Assembly (NCBI GenBank): GCA_015493765.1
Contig: WGCQ01000081.1
Location: 1-32,189 of the forward strand
Length of the DNA stretch: 32,189 nt
Source of the DNA: Deltaproteobacteria bacterium
GTDB taxonomy: Bacteria; Myxococcota_A; UBA9042; DTJE01; S145-11
Reading direction: 5' to 3'
In this document: positions 23,893-32,130 of the stretch, one piece after another
How positions within the stretch are numbered: the stretch's first letter is position 1
Layout of the letters: each line of letters starts with the position of its first letter
Position numbers and translations under genes: made by a program
The notes under the pieces: generated by a model
The model's database searches: none
Seen by the model: only the letters and a program-made list of their open reading frames with translations
What the model was told of the DNA's origin: nothing

Positions 23893-25208
23893 TGCGGTAT
23901 GAGGCAGGGCAATACGTACTCATGGCCGTGCTGTTTTTCGGCATGCCCCTGGCCGCTGACCCTATCGGCTACACCCCGGTAGGTGGCGAGGCATTCGGCA
24001 TGGGCGGGGCGTACAGCGCCGACTACGAGGACAGCACAGCCCTCCTGTTGAACCCGGCCGGTGCCGTGGAGCCGTGGATAAAACGGAAAAAAAACAAAAA
24101 GAAACGCAAGTACAAGGGCTCCGTGTCCACCGGATTCAACGGCAGGCTGGCCAGGCGTGCTTCCCCTGATTTTTTGAAACTGTACAATCCACGGACGCAT
24201 ACCTTTGCCTTCAAAAGGTATTCCGTGGGCCTGATGTCCAGTGGGACCACGGCCCGTCTCCAGATAAAAAAGTACAAGGTCCCGTTCGGTGTTGGACTCT
24301 ACCTGCGCAAAAACAATTTTTCGGACATCTGGTTCGAGAACTTCATCAACGGAGCGGGCAGGGTTGCGGTCAGCAAGGATTCGGGCATATACGAAGGCGG
24401 GTTGAGTGGCGCCGTGATCCTGGGGGGCAGGTGGGCGGTCGGTATTTCGTTGAAATTTTTATACGGATACTCCAGTGTAGAGCGTTATTTGGAATACACA
24501 TCCGGGGTTGGGTCAGGAATCACGAATTTTCAGTATTTTCGTAATATCTGGGGCCTGGGAGCGGCAATCGGGACGCGGGTCAGGGTTGCCAAACACGTCA
24601 CCATGGGTCTGACCATCGACCTGCCCGATTTCTCGATATTCGAGAAGACACAGTATCGTACCGCGTGTGTTTACAGGGGTTCCAAGGTGGCCACCGATTA
24701 CAGGGATGACTATTCAAACACGGGCAAGCGCTTTTCCGGCCCCCTGTTCCGCCTGGGTATCAGGTGGAAACCCAGTTACCGTTGGAAACTTGCGGCACAA
24801 TTCACGCTGAACCCATGGCCTGCACGATGGGAAAACGATTTTTCCGATGCTCACCTGCTGTCCGCAGCCATGGGGGTCAGTTTCATTGCGGCTCCCAGGC
24901 ACAAACTGGCCATGGGCCTGACCGCGAGGGTTTTGTCCAGTGCCCTCATCCGTTTCCCTGCGGATACCAGGACCTGGGCTGCGGCCTGGTCCCTGTTTTA
25001 TAGATATTCTTCACATCCGGTTCACCTGCCCTGGATAGGCAATTCCATCATCAGGCTGGCCATTGGCCTGCGATACACATATACCGGCGGTCGAATCGGT
25101 GGTATCGCAGCCCATTGCGGCGAGGGAACCAGCCAGGTCGCCCTGCGCTCGGCCAAGTTGAGGGCACAGGCACTGGACCTGCTGCTAAGGATCACCATGG
25201 TGTATTGA
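23892..25208 (+). CDS. Outer-membrane beta-barrel, PorV/FadL/UPF0164-like
   Basis: A signal peptide of about 21 residues (ending MPLAAD) is followed by the hallmark GGEAFGMGGAYSADYEDSTALLLNPAG, which is the N-terminal hatch signature shared by FadL, PorV and UPF0164 proteins. The remainder alternates amphipathic strands and aromatic residues expected of a barrel of about 14 strands. A Lys/Arg-rich loop (KRKKNKKKRKYKG) near residue 65 is unusual for an outer-membrane strand boundary. Related proteins transport hydrophobic compounds or act in secretion. Its ATG shares a base with the aspS stop (TGATG). Specific cargo is unknown. Confidence 0.8.
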   Translation: MRYEAGQYVLMAVLFFGMPLAADPIGYTPVGGEAFGMGGAYSADYEDSTALLLNPAGAVEPWIKRKKNKKKRKYKGSVSTGFNGRLARRASPDFLKLYNPRTHTFAFKRYSVGLMSSGTTARLQIKKYKVPFGVGLYLRKNNFSDIWFENFINGAGRVAVSKDSGIYEGGLSGAVILGGRWAVGISLKFLYGYSSVERYLEYTSGVGSGITNFQYFRNIWGLGAAIGTRVRVAKHVTMGLTIDLPDFSIFEKTQYRTACVYRGSKVATDYRDDYSNTGKRFSGPLFRLGIRWKPSYRWKLAAQFTLNPWPARWENDFSDAHLLSAAMGVSFIAAPRHKLAMGLTARVLSSALIRFPADTRTWAAAWSLFYRYSSHPVHLPWIGNSIIRLAIGLRYTYTGGRIGGIAAHCGEGTSQVALRSAKLRAQALDLLLRITMVY

Positions 25209-25225
25209 TTGCACGTACACAATAC

Positions 25226-27829
25226 TTACTGTGCGGGCAGGATCGCTATCTCGTCGATGCCAACGGCGTGTCCGTCACCACCCAGTACAGGGTCAACGCG
25301 GATCTGGTGGATTTCACCTACCCAGCCAGGTGTATTGCTCATGTCAATGGTGACGGTCTGTGTTCCACCGCCATTGCTGATATGCACCATGCGGTTCCAT
25401 GCCTCACGCAGTCCCCTGTCCCCAAACCGGTCCCAATAGACCTTGAGGTAGGACTTGTCAGCGGGACCATGGTCGTTTGCAACCTTGATGCGCACAATGG
25501 GGTGTGTGGCTGCTTCAATGCTGAGTTCCGGACTGGTCAACATGGGCTCCGGCCCCGGGACCTTGAATATCCACATCCCATTCGAAGGTCCGTTCGTCAG
25601 TTCCTGCCCGTTGGTCAGGGTCCAGCCTTCACGATCCCCATCAGTGTTAAAGCCAAATACCACTGGTTTAACGGGGCGACGCGTATAACGCAGGGACAGG
25701 TCTTTTACGCGCATGCTAACGTTGTTCAGGCCCGACACCTCCCAACCGATGTTCATGCCACCGATCCTGTAATCGGAAAGCACGTTCGAACCGGTCAAAA
25801 ATCCGTTGTCCCAGGCCCGCAGCAGGGCATCACGCATGGCAGGCAGGATGTCGCCCTGGAATGTCTGGCCGGGCCCGCCCACCTTGAGCCCATGGGTGAT
25901 GAAAGGTTCACCGCCCACGTTGTAGATCAGGCGTTCCGTACCGCCCTTATCCTGCATGATCACCTTTATTGGGACATCGTAGCGGTCGTCGTAGAATGTT
26001 ATGCCAAACCACAGGTAGTCGCCGAAACCGGGGCTTGATGTGTTTTGATTCTGAACCGTGAAATACACCAGGTACTGGGCCGCGTGGTAGGTGGAATTGT
26101 AACCGCTGCGTTGGTTACGATCCGCCTTCAGTAGTTGCGCGAATGCATGAAAATCGAGCCTGGCAATGGCTGACATCGGTGGCGACCCGGTATTGTAATT
26201 ACCCGGATAACTGATCTGCTGTTGTGCAAGGTGATACACCCAACCCTGCTGGGCGGATGGCACGTAATACACACCGCCGTATTCCACGTAGCCCTCCACG
26301 TCCGATATCAGGTCGCTTTCCGGTGTGCCTGGTGCACCTATGGTGATGCTTCCATAGATGTCTTGCCATGTTACGGACCCGTCAGCAAGCGTCTGAAGTG
26401 GCTGGTTATACAGGGTTGACTTGCTGTACCCCAGTGCCAGTTGCCAGACCGGGGCACCCTGGACCAGGCCTGACGGCATGGTTTTGATGGTAGCCCCTGT
26501 TTTGGGATTGATGGCAATGAAGCCCTTTGAAAAATGCCGGTCCCTGATCAGTTCGTTCGGGTCATCCGGGGGATACGTGGCCGTGCAGGTATTGTTGACG
26601 CAACTCAGTCCTGCGGCGCACCCGCAATCCGCCGCGCAGGTTCCGCAGTTTTCACCATATCCGGGTTCGCACTTACCATTCCCGCAACATGAGCCGCAAT
26701 CCCCAGGACAGGAGTGGCAGTTTTCGCCGTTGTTACAGGTTTTGTCCCCGCAATAGGGTTGGTTCACGCATTTTCCTGACACGCAGGCCTGGTGTTCGCC
26801 ACAACTACAGTTCAATATCCCGCCGCAGCCGTCCGAGGCCTGGCCGCACTCGATATTTAGGTCCTGGCAGGTCCTGGGCGTACAACATGCGGACTGGTAG
26901 CACACATCACCGTTCTTGCACCCGCAATCCTTGGCACAGGTTGCACAGTTTTCACCCAGTTCTGCCTGGCACTGGCCGTTTCCGCAACAACCGCCGCAAT
27001 CCGCCGGACAGGATGCGCAATTCTCGTCCGCCTGGCAGGTCCCATCACCGCAATAGGGCTGGGCCTGGCATTTCCCCGACACGCAAACCTCATGGGCCCC
27101 GCATGAGCCACAATCCAACACCCCGCCGCAGCCGTCCGATGCCTGGCCGCACTCTATACTTAGGTCCTGGCAGGTCCTGGGCGTACAGCATGAGGACTGG
27201 TAGCACACATCACCTTTCTTGCATCCGCAGTCCACTGCACAGGTCGCGCAATTTTCACCAAATTCCGCCTGGCACTGGCCGTTTCCGCAACAACTGCCGC
27301 AATCCGCCGGACAGGACGCACAGTCCTCGTCCGCCTGGCAGGTGCCATCACCGCAAAAGGGTTGTGCCTGGCATTTTCCCTGTTCGCAGGCCTGGTGCAG
27401 ACCGCACTGCCCGCAATCCACCTGGCCGCCACATCCATCCGGCCATGTACCGCATTCCTTGTTTAGGGTCTCGCATGATTCGGGCGTGCAGGATGCGCCT
27501 TCGTCCACGCTTGTATCCATTACCATATCTTGATCTTGATGGCCATTGTCCTGGATGGTATCCCGAACCGTATCACCTAACACATCAAAAACATCCGAAT
27601 CCACCAGAATGTCCGTTCCGTTTTCCCCCGGGTCCTGTGCGTTTGCATCGCCCTTTGCATCCACACCCACCACGCCAGGGTCCTTGTTACCCTGGTCCGG
27701 GCTCACCAGTACATCCCCTGACTTTGACAGGTCCCGTCCGGTAGATGCATCGGGGACCACTTGTATGTTGCTGCATCCCATGGCCCCTGATAGCAATCCT
27801 ACCAGGGCCAACGCATATAGCCTCTTCAT
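25226..27829 (-). CDS. Large lipoprotein with three Cys-rich repeats and a C-terminal jelly-roll-like domain
   Basis: The start is the ATG at 27829, seven bases after AGGAGG; the open frame runs 115 codons further upstream through repeat DNA and is not coding there. A lipoprotein signal (MKRLYALALVGLLSGAMGC) is followed by an Asp/Ser-rich linker (about 25-112). Residues 114-415 are three tandem repeats of 101 residues with about 22 cysteines each, containing CTPxxC, ECG, DGCGG, CGDGTC, CPADCG and CCGNGQC. From 430 to 867 lies an unassigned extracellular part whose end (FNTDGDREGWT, then SPELSIEAATHPIVRIKV) resembles carbohydrate-binding-like beta-sandwich modules. It is probably a surface adhesin or enzyme-associated protein. 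867 residues in all. Confidence 0.82.
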   Translation of the reverse strand: MKRLYALALVGLLSGAMGCSNIQVVPDASTGRDLSKSGDVLVSPDQGNKDPGVVGVDAKGDANAQDPGENGTDILVDSDVFDVLGDTVRDTIQDNGHQDQDMVMDTSVDEGASCTPESCETLNKECGTWPDGCGGQVDCGQCGLHQACEQGKCQAQPFCGDGTCQADEDCASCPADCGSCCGNGQCQAEFGENCATCAVDCGCKKGDVCYQSSCCTPRTCQDLSIECGQASDGCGGVLDCGSCGAHEVCVSGKCQAQPYCGDGTCQADENCASCPADCGGCCGNGQCQAELGENCATCAKDCGCKNGDVCYQSACCTPRTCQDLNIECGQASDGCGGILNCSCGEHQACVSGKCVNQPYCGDKTCNNGENCHSCPGDCGSCCGNGKCEPGYGENCGTCAADCGCAAGLSCVNNTCTATYPPDDPNELIRDRHFSKGFIAINPKTGATIKTMPSGLVQGAPVWQLALGYSKSTLYNQPLQTLADGSVTWQDIYGSITIGAPGTPESDLISDVEGYVEYGGVYYVPSAQQGWVYHLAQQQISYPGNYNTGSPPMSAIARLDFHAFAQLLKADRNQRSGYNSTYHAAQYLVYFTVQNQNTSSPGFGDYLWFGITFYDDRYDVPIKVIMQDKGGTERLIYNVGGEPFITHGLKVGGPGQTFQGDILPAMRDALLRAWDNGFLTGSNVLSDYRIGGMNIGWEVSGLNNVSMRVKDLSLRYTRRPVKPVVFGFNTDGDREGWTLTNGQELTNGPSNGMWIFKVPGPEPMLTSPELSIEAATHPIVRIKVANDHGPADKSYLKVYWDRFGDRGLREAWNRMVHISNGGGTQTVTIDMSNTPGWVGEIHQIRVDPVLGGDGHAVGIDEIAILPAQ
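26585..27490 (-). repeat. Three tandem 303-bp coding repeats
   Basis: The three Cys-rich units begin at residues 114, 215 and 316, an exact 101-codon period. Repeats 1 and 2 are nearly identical in the CGDGTCQAD-CASCPADCG segment, and repeats 2 and 3 in CCTPRTCQDL-IECGQASDGCGG, indicating recent duplication or homogenisation. Confidence 0.85.
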
Positions 27830-27856
27830 TTGAGTTCCTCCTGTCCAAGCATAGAT

Positions 27857-27885
27857 AGTATATGAAACAGTGTTGCTATAGTCAA
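27857..27885 (-). promoter_or_regulatory. Promoter of the Cys-rich lipoprotein
   Basis: On the minus strand TTGACT (27880-27885) and TATACT (27857-27862) are spaced by 17 bases, each matching consensus at five of six bases. An imperfect palindrome GTACATCA..TGGTGTAC (27893-27912) lies just upstream of the -35 box and could be an operator. Confidence 0.7.
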
Positions 27886-28034
27886 CAGGTTGGTACATCA
27901 CAATTGGTGTACGGAATGCAGGCTTAAGAGGGCATTGATTCGATGGGATTTGGCGTTGGATCGTAGGGACTGGTTCCAAACCCGTCCTTTTGGGGGAGGC
28001 GATGTAAGTTCTTGAAAAAAAATGGAATATTATT

Positions 28035-28075
28035 GCCGGCGAGACGCCGGCGAACCGAGCAGGCCAGCGGCCTGC
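28035..28075. repeat. Two adjacent palindromes before array B
   Basis: GCCGGCGAGACGCCGGC (28035-28051, loop GAGAC) is followed by GCAGGCCAGCGGCCTGC (28059-28075, 7-bp arms, loop AGC). Both can form stable hairpins. The second is followed by GCTCCA, as is a matching segment (GGCCTGTGCTCCA) near 28360. Confidence 0.75.
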
Positions 28076-28081
28076 GCTCCA

Positions 28082-28209
28082 CACGGCCAACGGCCACGGA
28101 CTCGGCCAACGGTCACGGCCAACGGCCACGGCCAACGGTCTCGGCCAACGGCCACGGCCAACGGCCACGGCCAACGGTCTCGGCCAACGGTCTCGGCCAA
28201 CGGTCTCGG
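28082..28209. repeat. CGG-hexamer array B, eight 13-bp units
   Basis: From 28106 to 28209 there are exactly eight 13-base units, each CCAACGG followed by a variable hexamer: TCACGG, CCACGG, TCTCGG, CCACGG, CCACGG, TCTCGG, TCTCGG, TCTCGG. Less regular units precede it. The period is not a multiple of three and every frame gives low-complexity protein, so it is noncoding. Confidence 0.9.
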
Positions 28210-28215
28210 AAAATA

Positions 28216-28308
28216 CGGGCGAAACGAGTGTGTTGATTTGATGGATTTATAGACGAATTCGGATTTTTGTGTGTTTTGTAATAGTTTGAAATACAAAAAT
28301 AATTCAAG
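28216..28308. other. AT-rich spacer in the repeat region
   Basis: An AT-rich stretch between array B and the next palindrome. I see no gene, promoter of quality or stable hairpin in it. Confidence 0.3.
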
Positions 28309-28407
28309 ATGCCGGCTGGAAGCCGGCGATCCCAGGGGGAACTTTGTAACACCCTCCAGAGGCCTGTGCTCCAACGGGGGCCATCCACACCCTCTTCCAG
28401 CCGGCAT
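28309..28407. repeat. Long inverted repeat of about 99 bp with internal hairpin
   Basis: ATGCCGGCTGGAAG (28309-28322) and its exact reverse complement CTTCCAGCCGGCAT (28394-28407) enclose 71 bases. Inside the left end, GCCGGCTGGAAGCCGGC forms the alternative short hairpin of the same family as the others. The unit could fold as one long stem with a 71-base loop or as a short hairpin. Confidence 0.75.
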
Positions 28408-28434
28408 GCTTACTTTACAATCGGCATACTCTTA

Positions 28435-28466
28435 ACCCGAATTTAGTCAGGTAATTTGGGTCTTAA
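28435..28466 (+). repeat. CAGGTAATT intergenic element, copy 2
   Basis: ACCCGAATT at the left and AATTTGGGT at the right form an inverted repeat with one mismatch around the CAGGTAATT core (28448-28456). It directly abuts the rlmK stop codon (minus strand) and could fold as a hairpin at the 3' end of that transcript, though no T-tract follows. Confidence 0.65.
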
Positions 28467-29437
28467 CCAGGCGCCTTGATCAGCCAACACCGGTGAATTT
28501 GCTGGTTTCGATAATCGATTGGTATGGTTTTACGCGTTATTTCAGCGATTTCTGCAGCAGGCAGACCATCCATTTGCGGTTCGAAACGCTGGTGATTGGT
28601 AGAAAAAAAGATCGTACCGCCCGGGGCCGTAACCCGCAGCACCTTTTGCAGCAAAACCGGGTGATCACGCAGGACCTCGAAACGACTGGACCCGCGTTTT
28701 GCCGTGGAAAAGGACGGCGGGTCCACCACAACCAGGGAAAACGGCCTGCCCCGATAATGGTCCAGAAAGTCAAACACGTCACTACGTACAAACCTGTGGC
28801 CCGGGAAGACCAGCCCGTTGCGCTCCATGTTTTCACTGGCCCACTGGATATAGGTCTGGGACCGATCGACGGAGGTCGTTGTTTTTGCACCCCCTGCTGC
28901 AGCGGCGCAGGTAAATGCCCCCGTATAACAGTACAGGTTCAAGAAATTCTGTCCCCCTGCCATTGAACGCACCATTACCCTGGTATCCCGGTGGTCCGAA
29001 TACAACCCGGTATCCACGCGGTCCGACAGGTTGACCTTGAAATACAAGTCCCGCTCCCTCACCCACAGCGTAAGATTACGGTTGTCGAGCCGTTCATAGC
29101 GAGGCCCATCGGCCTGCCCGGTCCGCCGTCGCTTCATGAATACCCGTTCCATGGGCACACTCAAGGCATTTGCCACTGCCCGTGCCATGGCAGGCAACCA
29201 CTTAGGCCCGGTTTGCAGCCTTTCGTATTCAGCGATCACCAGGTGACCTGCATACCAATCCACCACTGCCCGGACCTCAGGTATATCCCAGTCATACAAC
29301 CTGAAAACGTCGATATTTTGTTTGCGAAAGCGCTTTTTCAGCCTGGAATAGGTCTTTTTTACCCGGTTGGCCAGCATTTCCGCCTGCCGTTGAACCTGTT
29401 CCTCTGTGTATTGCCAGGTCATGACACCAGTATCCAT
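28463..29437 (-). CDS. rlmK: RlmK-type 23S rRNA m7G methyltransferase (stand-alone)
   Basis: The protein matches the C-terminal RlmK half of E. coli RlmKL, which methylates G2069 of 23S rRNA at N7. Shared motifs include LANRVKKTYSRLKKRFRKQNI, VFRLYDWDIPEV, VNLSDRVDTGLYSDHRDTR, FLNLYCYTGAFTCAAAAGGA (SAM loop), TSVDRSQTYIQWASENM, VVVDPPSFS (catalytic motif IV) and QIHRCWLI at the end. In enterobacteria it is fused to the m2G2445 enzyme RlmL; here the RlmL half is absent from the window. 324 residues. The start at 29437 has no clear ribosome site; the next ATG at 29422 is an alternative. Confidence 0.92.
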   Translation of the reverse strand: MDTGVMTWQYTEEQVQRQAEMLANRVKKTYSRLKKRFRKQNIDVFRLYDWDIPEVRAVVDWYAGHLVIAEYERLQTGPKWLPAMARAVANALSVPMERVFMKRRRTGQADGPRYERLDNRNLTLWVRERDLYFKVNLSDRVDTGLYSDHRDTRVMVRSMAGGQNFLNLYCYTGAFTCAAAAGGAKTTTSVDRSQTYIQWASENMERNGLVFPGHRFVRSDVFDFLDHYRGRPFSLVVVDPPSFSTAKRGSSRFEVLRDHPVLLQKVLRVTAPGGTIFFSTNHQRFEPQMDGLPAAEIAEITRKTIPIDYRNQQIHRCWLIKAPG

Positions 29438-29465
29438 AAAATCGGCACAAGGTCAACTTTTTATT

Positions 29466-29483
29466 TTTAGCCCGAATTACCTG
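29466..29483 (-). repeat. CAGGTAATT intergenic element, copy 3 (partial)
   Basis: On the minus strand this reads CAGGTAATTCGGGCTAAA, matching the right half of copies 1 and 2. It lies just upstream of rlmK, in opposite orientation to copy 2, so rlmK is flanked by inverted copies about 1 kb apart. Confidence 0.55.
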
Positions 29484-29505
29484 GCATGCATCCATTTCTG
29501 CAATG

Positions 29506-29514
29506 TGGTATGAT
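29506..29514 (+). promoter_or_regulatory. Extended -10 promoter of the amylase-like gene
   Basis: TGG-TATGAT is an extended -10 element (hexamer 29509-29514) without a good -35 box. Transcription would start near 29521, about 26 bases before the ATG. Confidence 0.45.
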
Positions 29515-29546
29515 TGCTTGTACCTTGTCGATGCAAGAGGAATTTT

Positions 29547-31895
29547 ATGCGTACTCGGATATCGATGCTGTCTTTTATACTGGCCTTCGTTGCCTGTGCC
29601 AGCCCGAGTCCCCTGAATAATATCCCCCTGGACCTGCCCCAGGGCGATATGAAGCCACATGATGTGCCTGTACCCGGTGTGGATATGCAAAAATCAGAGA
29701 CCCGGGATATTGGCGATTCCGGGGATGCCAGGGACGCCCAAAAAACGGATACCATAACAGACACTAATGGCGGTGACACGCAACAGGCCCGGGCATACCC
29801 CGTGCGCAAGTGCACTATTACACTCAAATTCCAGGCCCCACAGGGTGCGAAAACCGTGACCGTCCCTGCGGAGTGGAACAAGTGGGACAAAACCGCGACC
29901 CCCATGCAAAAGGGGGCTGCAGGGGAATTTACCGTGGAATTCAAGGGAAACGATGCCATACCGCCGGGTGAATGGGGCTACAAGTTCCTGGTGGACGGGA
30001 AAGACTGGGTGATGGACCCTGAAAATCCGTTGTCCAAGTGGGTGGACGGGATACAAAACTCCAAACTGGTCATGCCGAACTGCAATCTGCCATTGATCGA
30101 ACTGGACAAGGTAACAACCGATGCGAAAAACATGCACATCCACATCGAGTTTTCCGTATTCAGGGGCCAGGATAAAAGGCCTGTGAACCACGTATCGGTG
30201 GAGCAGGCCGGCAAGGCGGTAAAATTCAGTGTGGGTGATGACGGACACGGGATTATTGATTTCGATGCCCCGGCAAAGGACAAATATGGGTTTTTGATTA
30301 CGGCGAGTTCCGACACCGGCAAGGCACAGCGCTATGTACCGGTGTGGCTGGAGGATAAGGCGTTTTCCTGGAGGGACGCGGTCATCTATTTTCCCATGAC
30401 GGACCGGTTCATGGATGGTGACAAGGCGAACGACAAGCCCGCGGAATGCCTGGATGCGCACAACAAGGCCAACTGGCTGGGTGGTGATTTTGCCGGGATC
30501 AAACAAAAGATCGATGCAGGTTACTTCGATAAACTGGGCATAAATACGCTGTGGCTGGGGCCTGTGTGGAACAATCCGAACGGATGCTATCCGGGCGCTG
30601 TAAATCACACCTACACGGCGTACCACGGGTATTTCCCCCTGGATTATTCCACGATCGAGGAGCACTACGGCACCCTGGACGAACTGAAGGCATTGATTGA
30701 TGATGCACACAAACACGGTATAAGGGTGCTTGCGGATTTGCCGGCCAACCACGTATTTCAGGACAGCAAGATATTTTCCATGCACCGGGACTGGTTTCAC
30801 TATGGCAAGGTTGGCCAGACACCGTTGATATGCAGCGATGACGACAACTGGAACAAACACCCTATCGACTGCTGGTTTCAGCCATACCTGCCGGATTTCG
30901 ACTACACGAACAACGAGGCTGTGGATTTTGTAACAAATGCGGCAGTGCGGTTCATACAGGAGACCGGCGTGGACGGCTTCCGGGTGGATGCGGTAAAGCA
31001 CATGGTGCCAAATTTCATCAAAACTTTGCGGTACAAGATTCGGAAACAAATCGAGACCCCGGACCTGCATTTCTACATGGTGGGCGAGACATTTGTGGGT
31101 GAATGGGGCGGTGGAACGGGCCAGTCCGAGACCCTCATAAAAAAATATGTGTCCTCTGACCAGTTGGACGGGCAGTTTGATTTTCCGTTGTACTGGGCCG
31201 TGCTGAAGGCCTTTGCCCGTCATACCGAGTCGTTTTCGGACCTGGCCGGTATGCTGGCCCAGGATGAGGGTTATTATGGCAAGGCTGCGATCATGTCCAC
31301 CTTCATTGGCAACCAGGACGTACCCCGGTTTATCAGTCATGCCAGTGGTGTGATCGCGGACCAGTGGGGCAACGGGGCCAGGCAACAGGGATGGGACAAT
31401 CCGCCTGCGCTGCCAACCGACAAAACCCCGTACAACCGCCTGAAAAGCGCTTTTGCCTTCGTGATGTGCATACCGGGCGTCCCTTTGGTGTATTACGGGG
31501 ACGAGGTGGCCATGCCCGGCGCAGGGGACCCTGACAATCGCAGGATGATGCAGTTTGACGGCCTTACTGACCTGCAGAAAGATGTCAAGGATACCCTGTC
31601 CAAGGCAATTGCATTCAGAAAGGACCATCCGGCCACCAGGCGGGCCACGCCCGTGGTGCTGAGCAAGGGGACGGATTACCTGGCAATAGGTGACGATCAG
31701 GGTGGTGATGCGGTTGTATGCCTGTTCACCAGGGAAAGTGTGCGGGACATGGTGGTTCCCCTGGGCAAACTACCGGATATGAAGGGCGTACACGGTTTGA
31801 AGGACCGTTTGACCGGCGCTGTCTATCCCGTAACCGACGGTAAAATATCGGTGCACTTCGATAAAAACCGTTGCGCCATGCTGGAGGCCCAGTAG
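29547..31895 (+). CDS. GH13 alpha-amylase-family lipoprotein
   Basis: A lipoprotein signal (MRTRISMLSFILAFVAC, Cys17) and an Asp/Thr-rich linker (about 25-85) lead to a CBM48/E-set domain (about 88-175, with AEWNKWD and GEWGYKFLVDGKDWVMDPEN), a second E-set domain (about 180-265), and a GH13 barrel. Region I is DLPANH (Asp397, Asn401, His402), region II GFRVDAVKH with nucleophile Asp481, region III VGETF with acid Glu514, and region IV GNQD (Asn589, Gln590, Asp591). All three catalytic acids are present, so hydrolysis of alpha-glucans is expected at the cell surface. The usual region IV histidine (NHD) is Gln590. AGAGG lies six bases before the ATG. 782 residues. Confidence 0.92.
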   Translation: MRTRISMLSFILAFVACASPSPLNNIPLDLPQGDMKPHDVPVPGVDMQKSETRDIGDSGDARDAQKTDTITDTNGGDTQQARAYPVRKCTITLKFQAPQGAKTVTVPAEWNKWDKTATPMQKGAAGEFTVEFKGNDAIPPGEWGYKFLVDGKDWVMDPENPLSKWVDGIQNSKLVMPNCNLPLIELDKVTTDAKNMHIHIEFSVFRGQDKRPVNHVSVEQAGKAVKFSVGDDGHGIIDFDAPAKDKYGFLITASSDTGKAQRYVPVWLEDKAFSWRDAVIYFPMTDRFMDGDKANDKPAECLDAHNKANWLGGDFAGIKQKIDAGYFDKLGINTLWLGPVWNNPNGCYPGAVNHTYTAYHGYFPLDYSTIEEHYGTLDELKALIDDAHKHGIRVLADLPANHVFQDSKIFSMHRDWFHYGKVGQTPLICSDDDNWNKHPIDCWFQPYLPDFDYTNNEAVDFVTNAAVRFIQETGVDGFRVDAVKHMVPNFIKTLRYKIRKQIETPDLHFYMVGETFVGEWGGGTGQSETLIKKYVSSDQLDGQFDFPLYWAVLKAFARHTESFSDLAGMLAQDEGYYGKAAIMSTFIGNQDVPRFISHASGVIADQWGNGARQQGWDNPPALPTDKTPYNRLKSAFAFVMCIPGVPLVYYGDEVAMPGAGDPDNRRMMQFDGLTDLQKDVKDTLSKAIAFRKDHPATRRATPVVLSKGTDYLAIGDDQGGDAVVCLFTRESVRDMVVPLGKLPDMKGVHGLKDRLTGAVYPVTDGKISVHFDKNRCAMLEAQ

Positions 31896-31937
31896 GGCGG
31901 TATTGCGAGGTGGCCTTCGTCACCAGTACGCCCCCCC

Positions 31938-32030
31938 GTCACGGCCACGGCCCCACTCGGCCAACGGCCAACGGTCTCGGCCCCGGTCAACGGTCTCGGC
32001 CCCGGTCAACGGTCAACGGTCAGCGGTCAC
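31938..32030. repeat. CGG-hexamer repeat array C
   Basis: Irregular units CGGCCA, CGGCCC, CGGTCT and CGGTCAA follow each other after the amylase gene. The vocabulary is that of arrays A and B on the same strand as B. CGG-CCCCGGTCAACGG-TCT is itself repeated once. Confidence 0.85.
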
Positions 32031-32063
32031 TGAATTCTGGCCTCTGGTATCGGGTCTCGGGAC

Positions 32064-32099
32064 GCAGCCTGCGGCTGCTGCGGGACGGCCCTGCGGGCC
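32064..32099. repeat. Paired GC-rich palindromes
   Basis: GCAGCCTGCGGCTGC (32064-32078) and GGCCCTGCGGGCC (32087-32099) are perfect arms of six and five bases around TGC loops. They resemble the GCAGGCC-AGC-GGCCTGC palindrome at 28059 in layout. Confidence 0.7.
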
Positions 32100-32130
32100 T
32101 TGCGGGAAGGCTTCAGTTGCAACCGAAAAC

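Noticed and set aside
26689-27744. 351-aa plus-strand frame opposite the Cys-rich repeats
   Set aside because: It is an antisense shadow of the repeats, rich in Arg, Pro and His, with no start signals.
27830-28174. N-terminal extension of the Cys-rich lipoprotein through the repeat array
   Set aside because: The frame is open only because the repeat lacks stops there. The real start has a Shine-Dalgarno, a lipoprotein signal and a promoter between it and the array.
28106-28209. CRISPR array
   Set aside because: Units are 13 bases with no unique spacers, no leader and no cas genes.
29694-31628. 644-aa minus-strand frame opposite the amylase gene
   Set aside because: The plus strand encodes a complete GH13 protein; the antisense frame has no recognisable domain.
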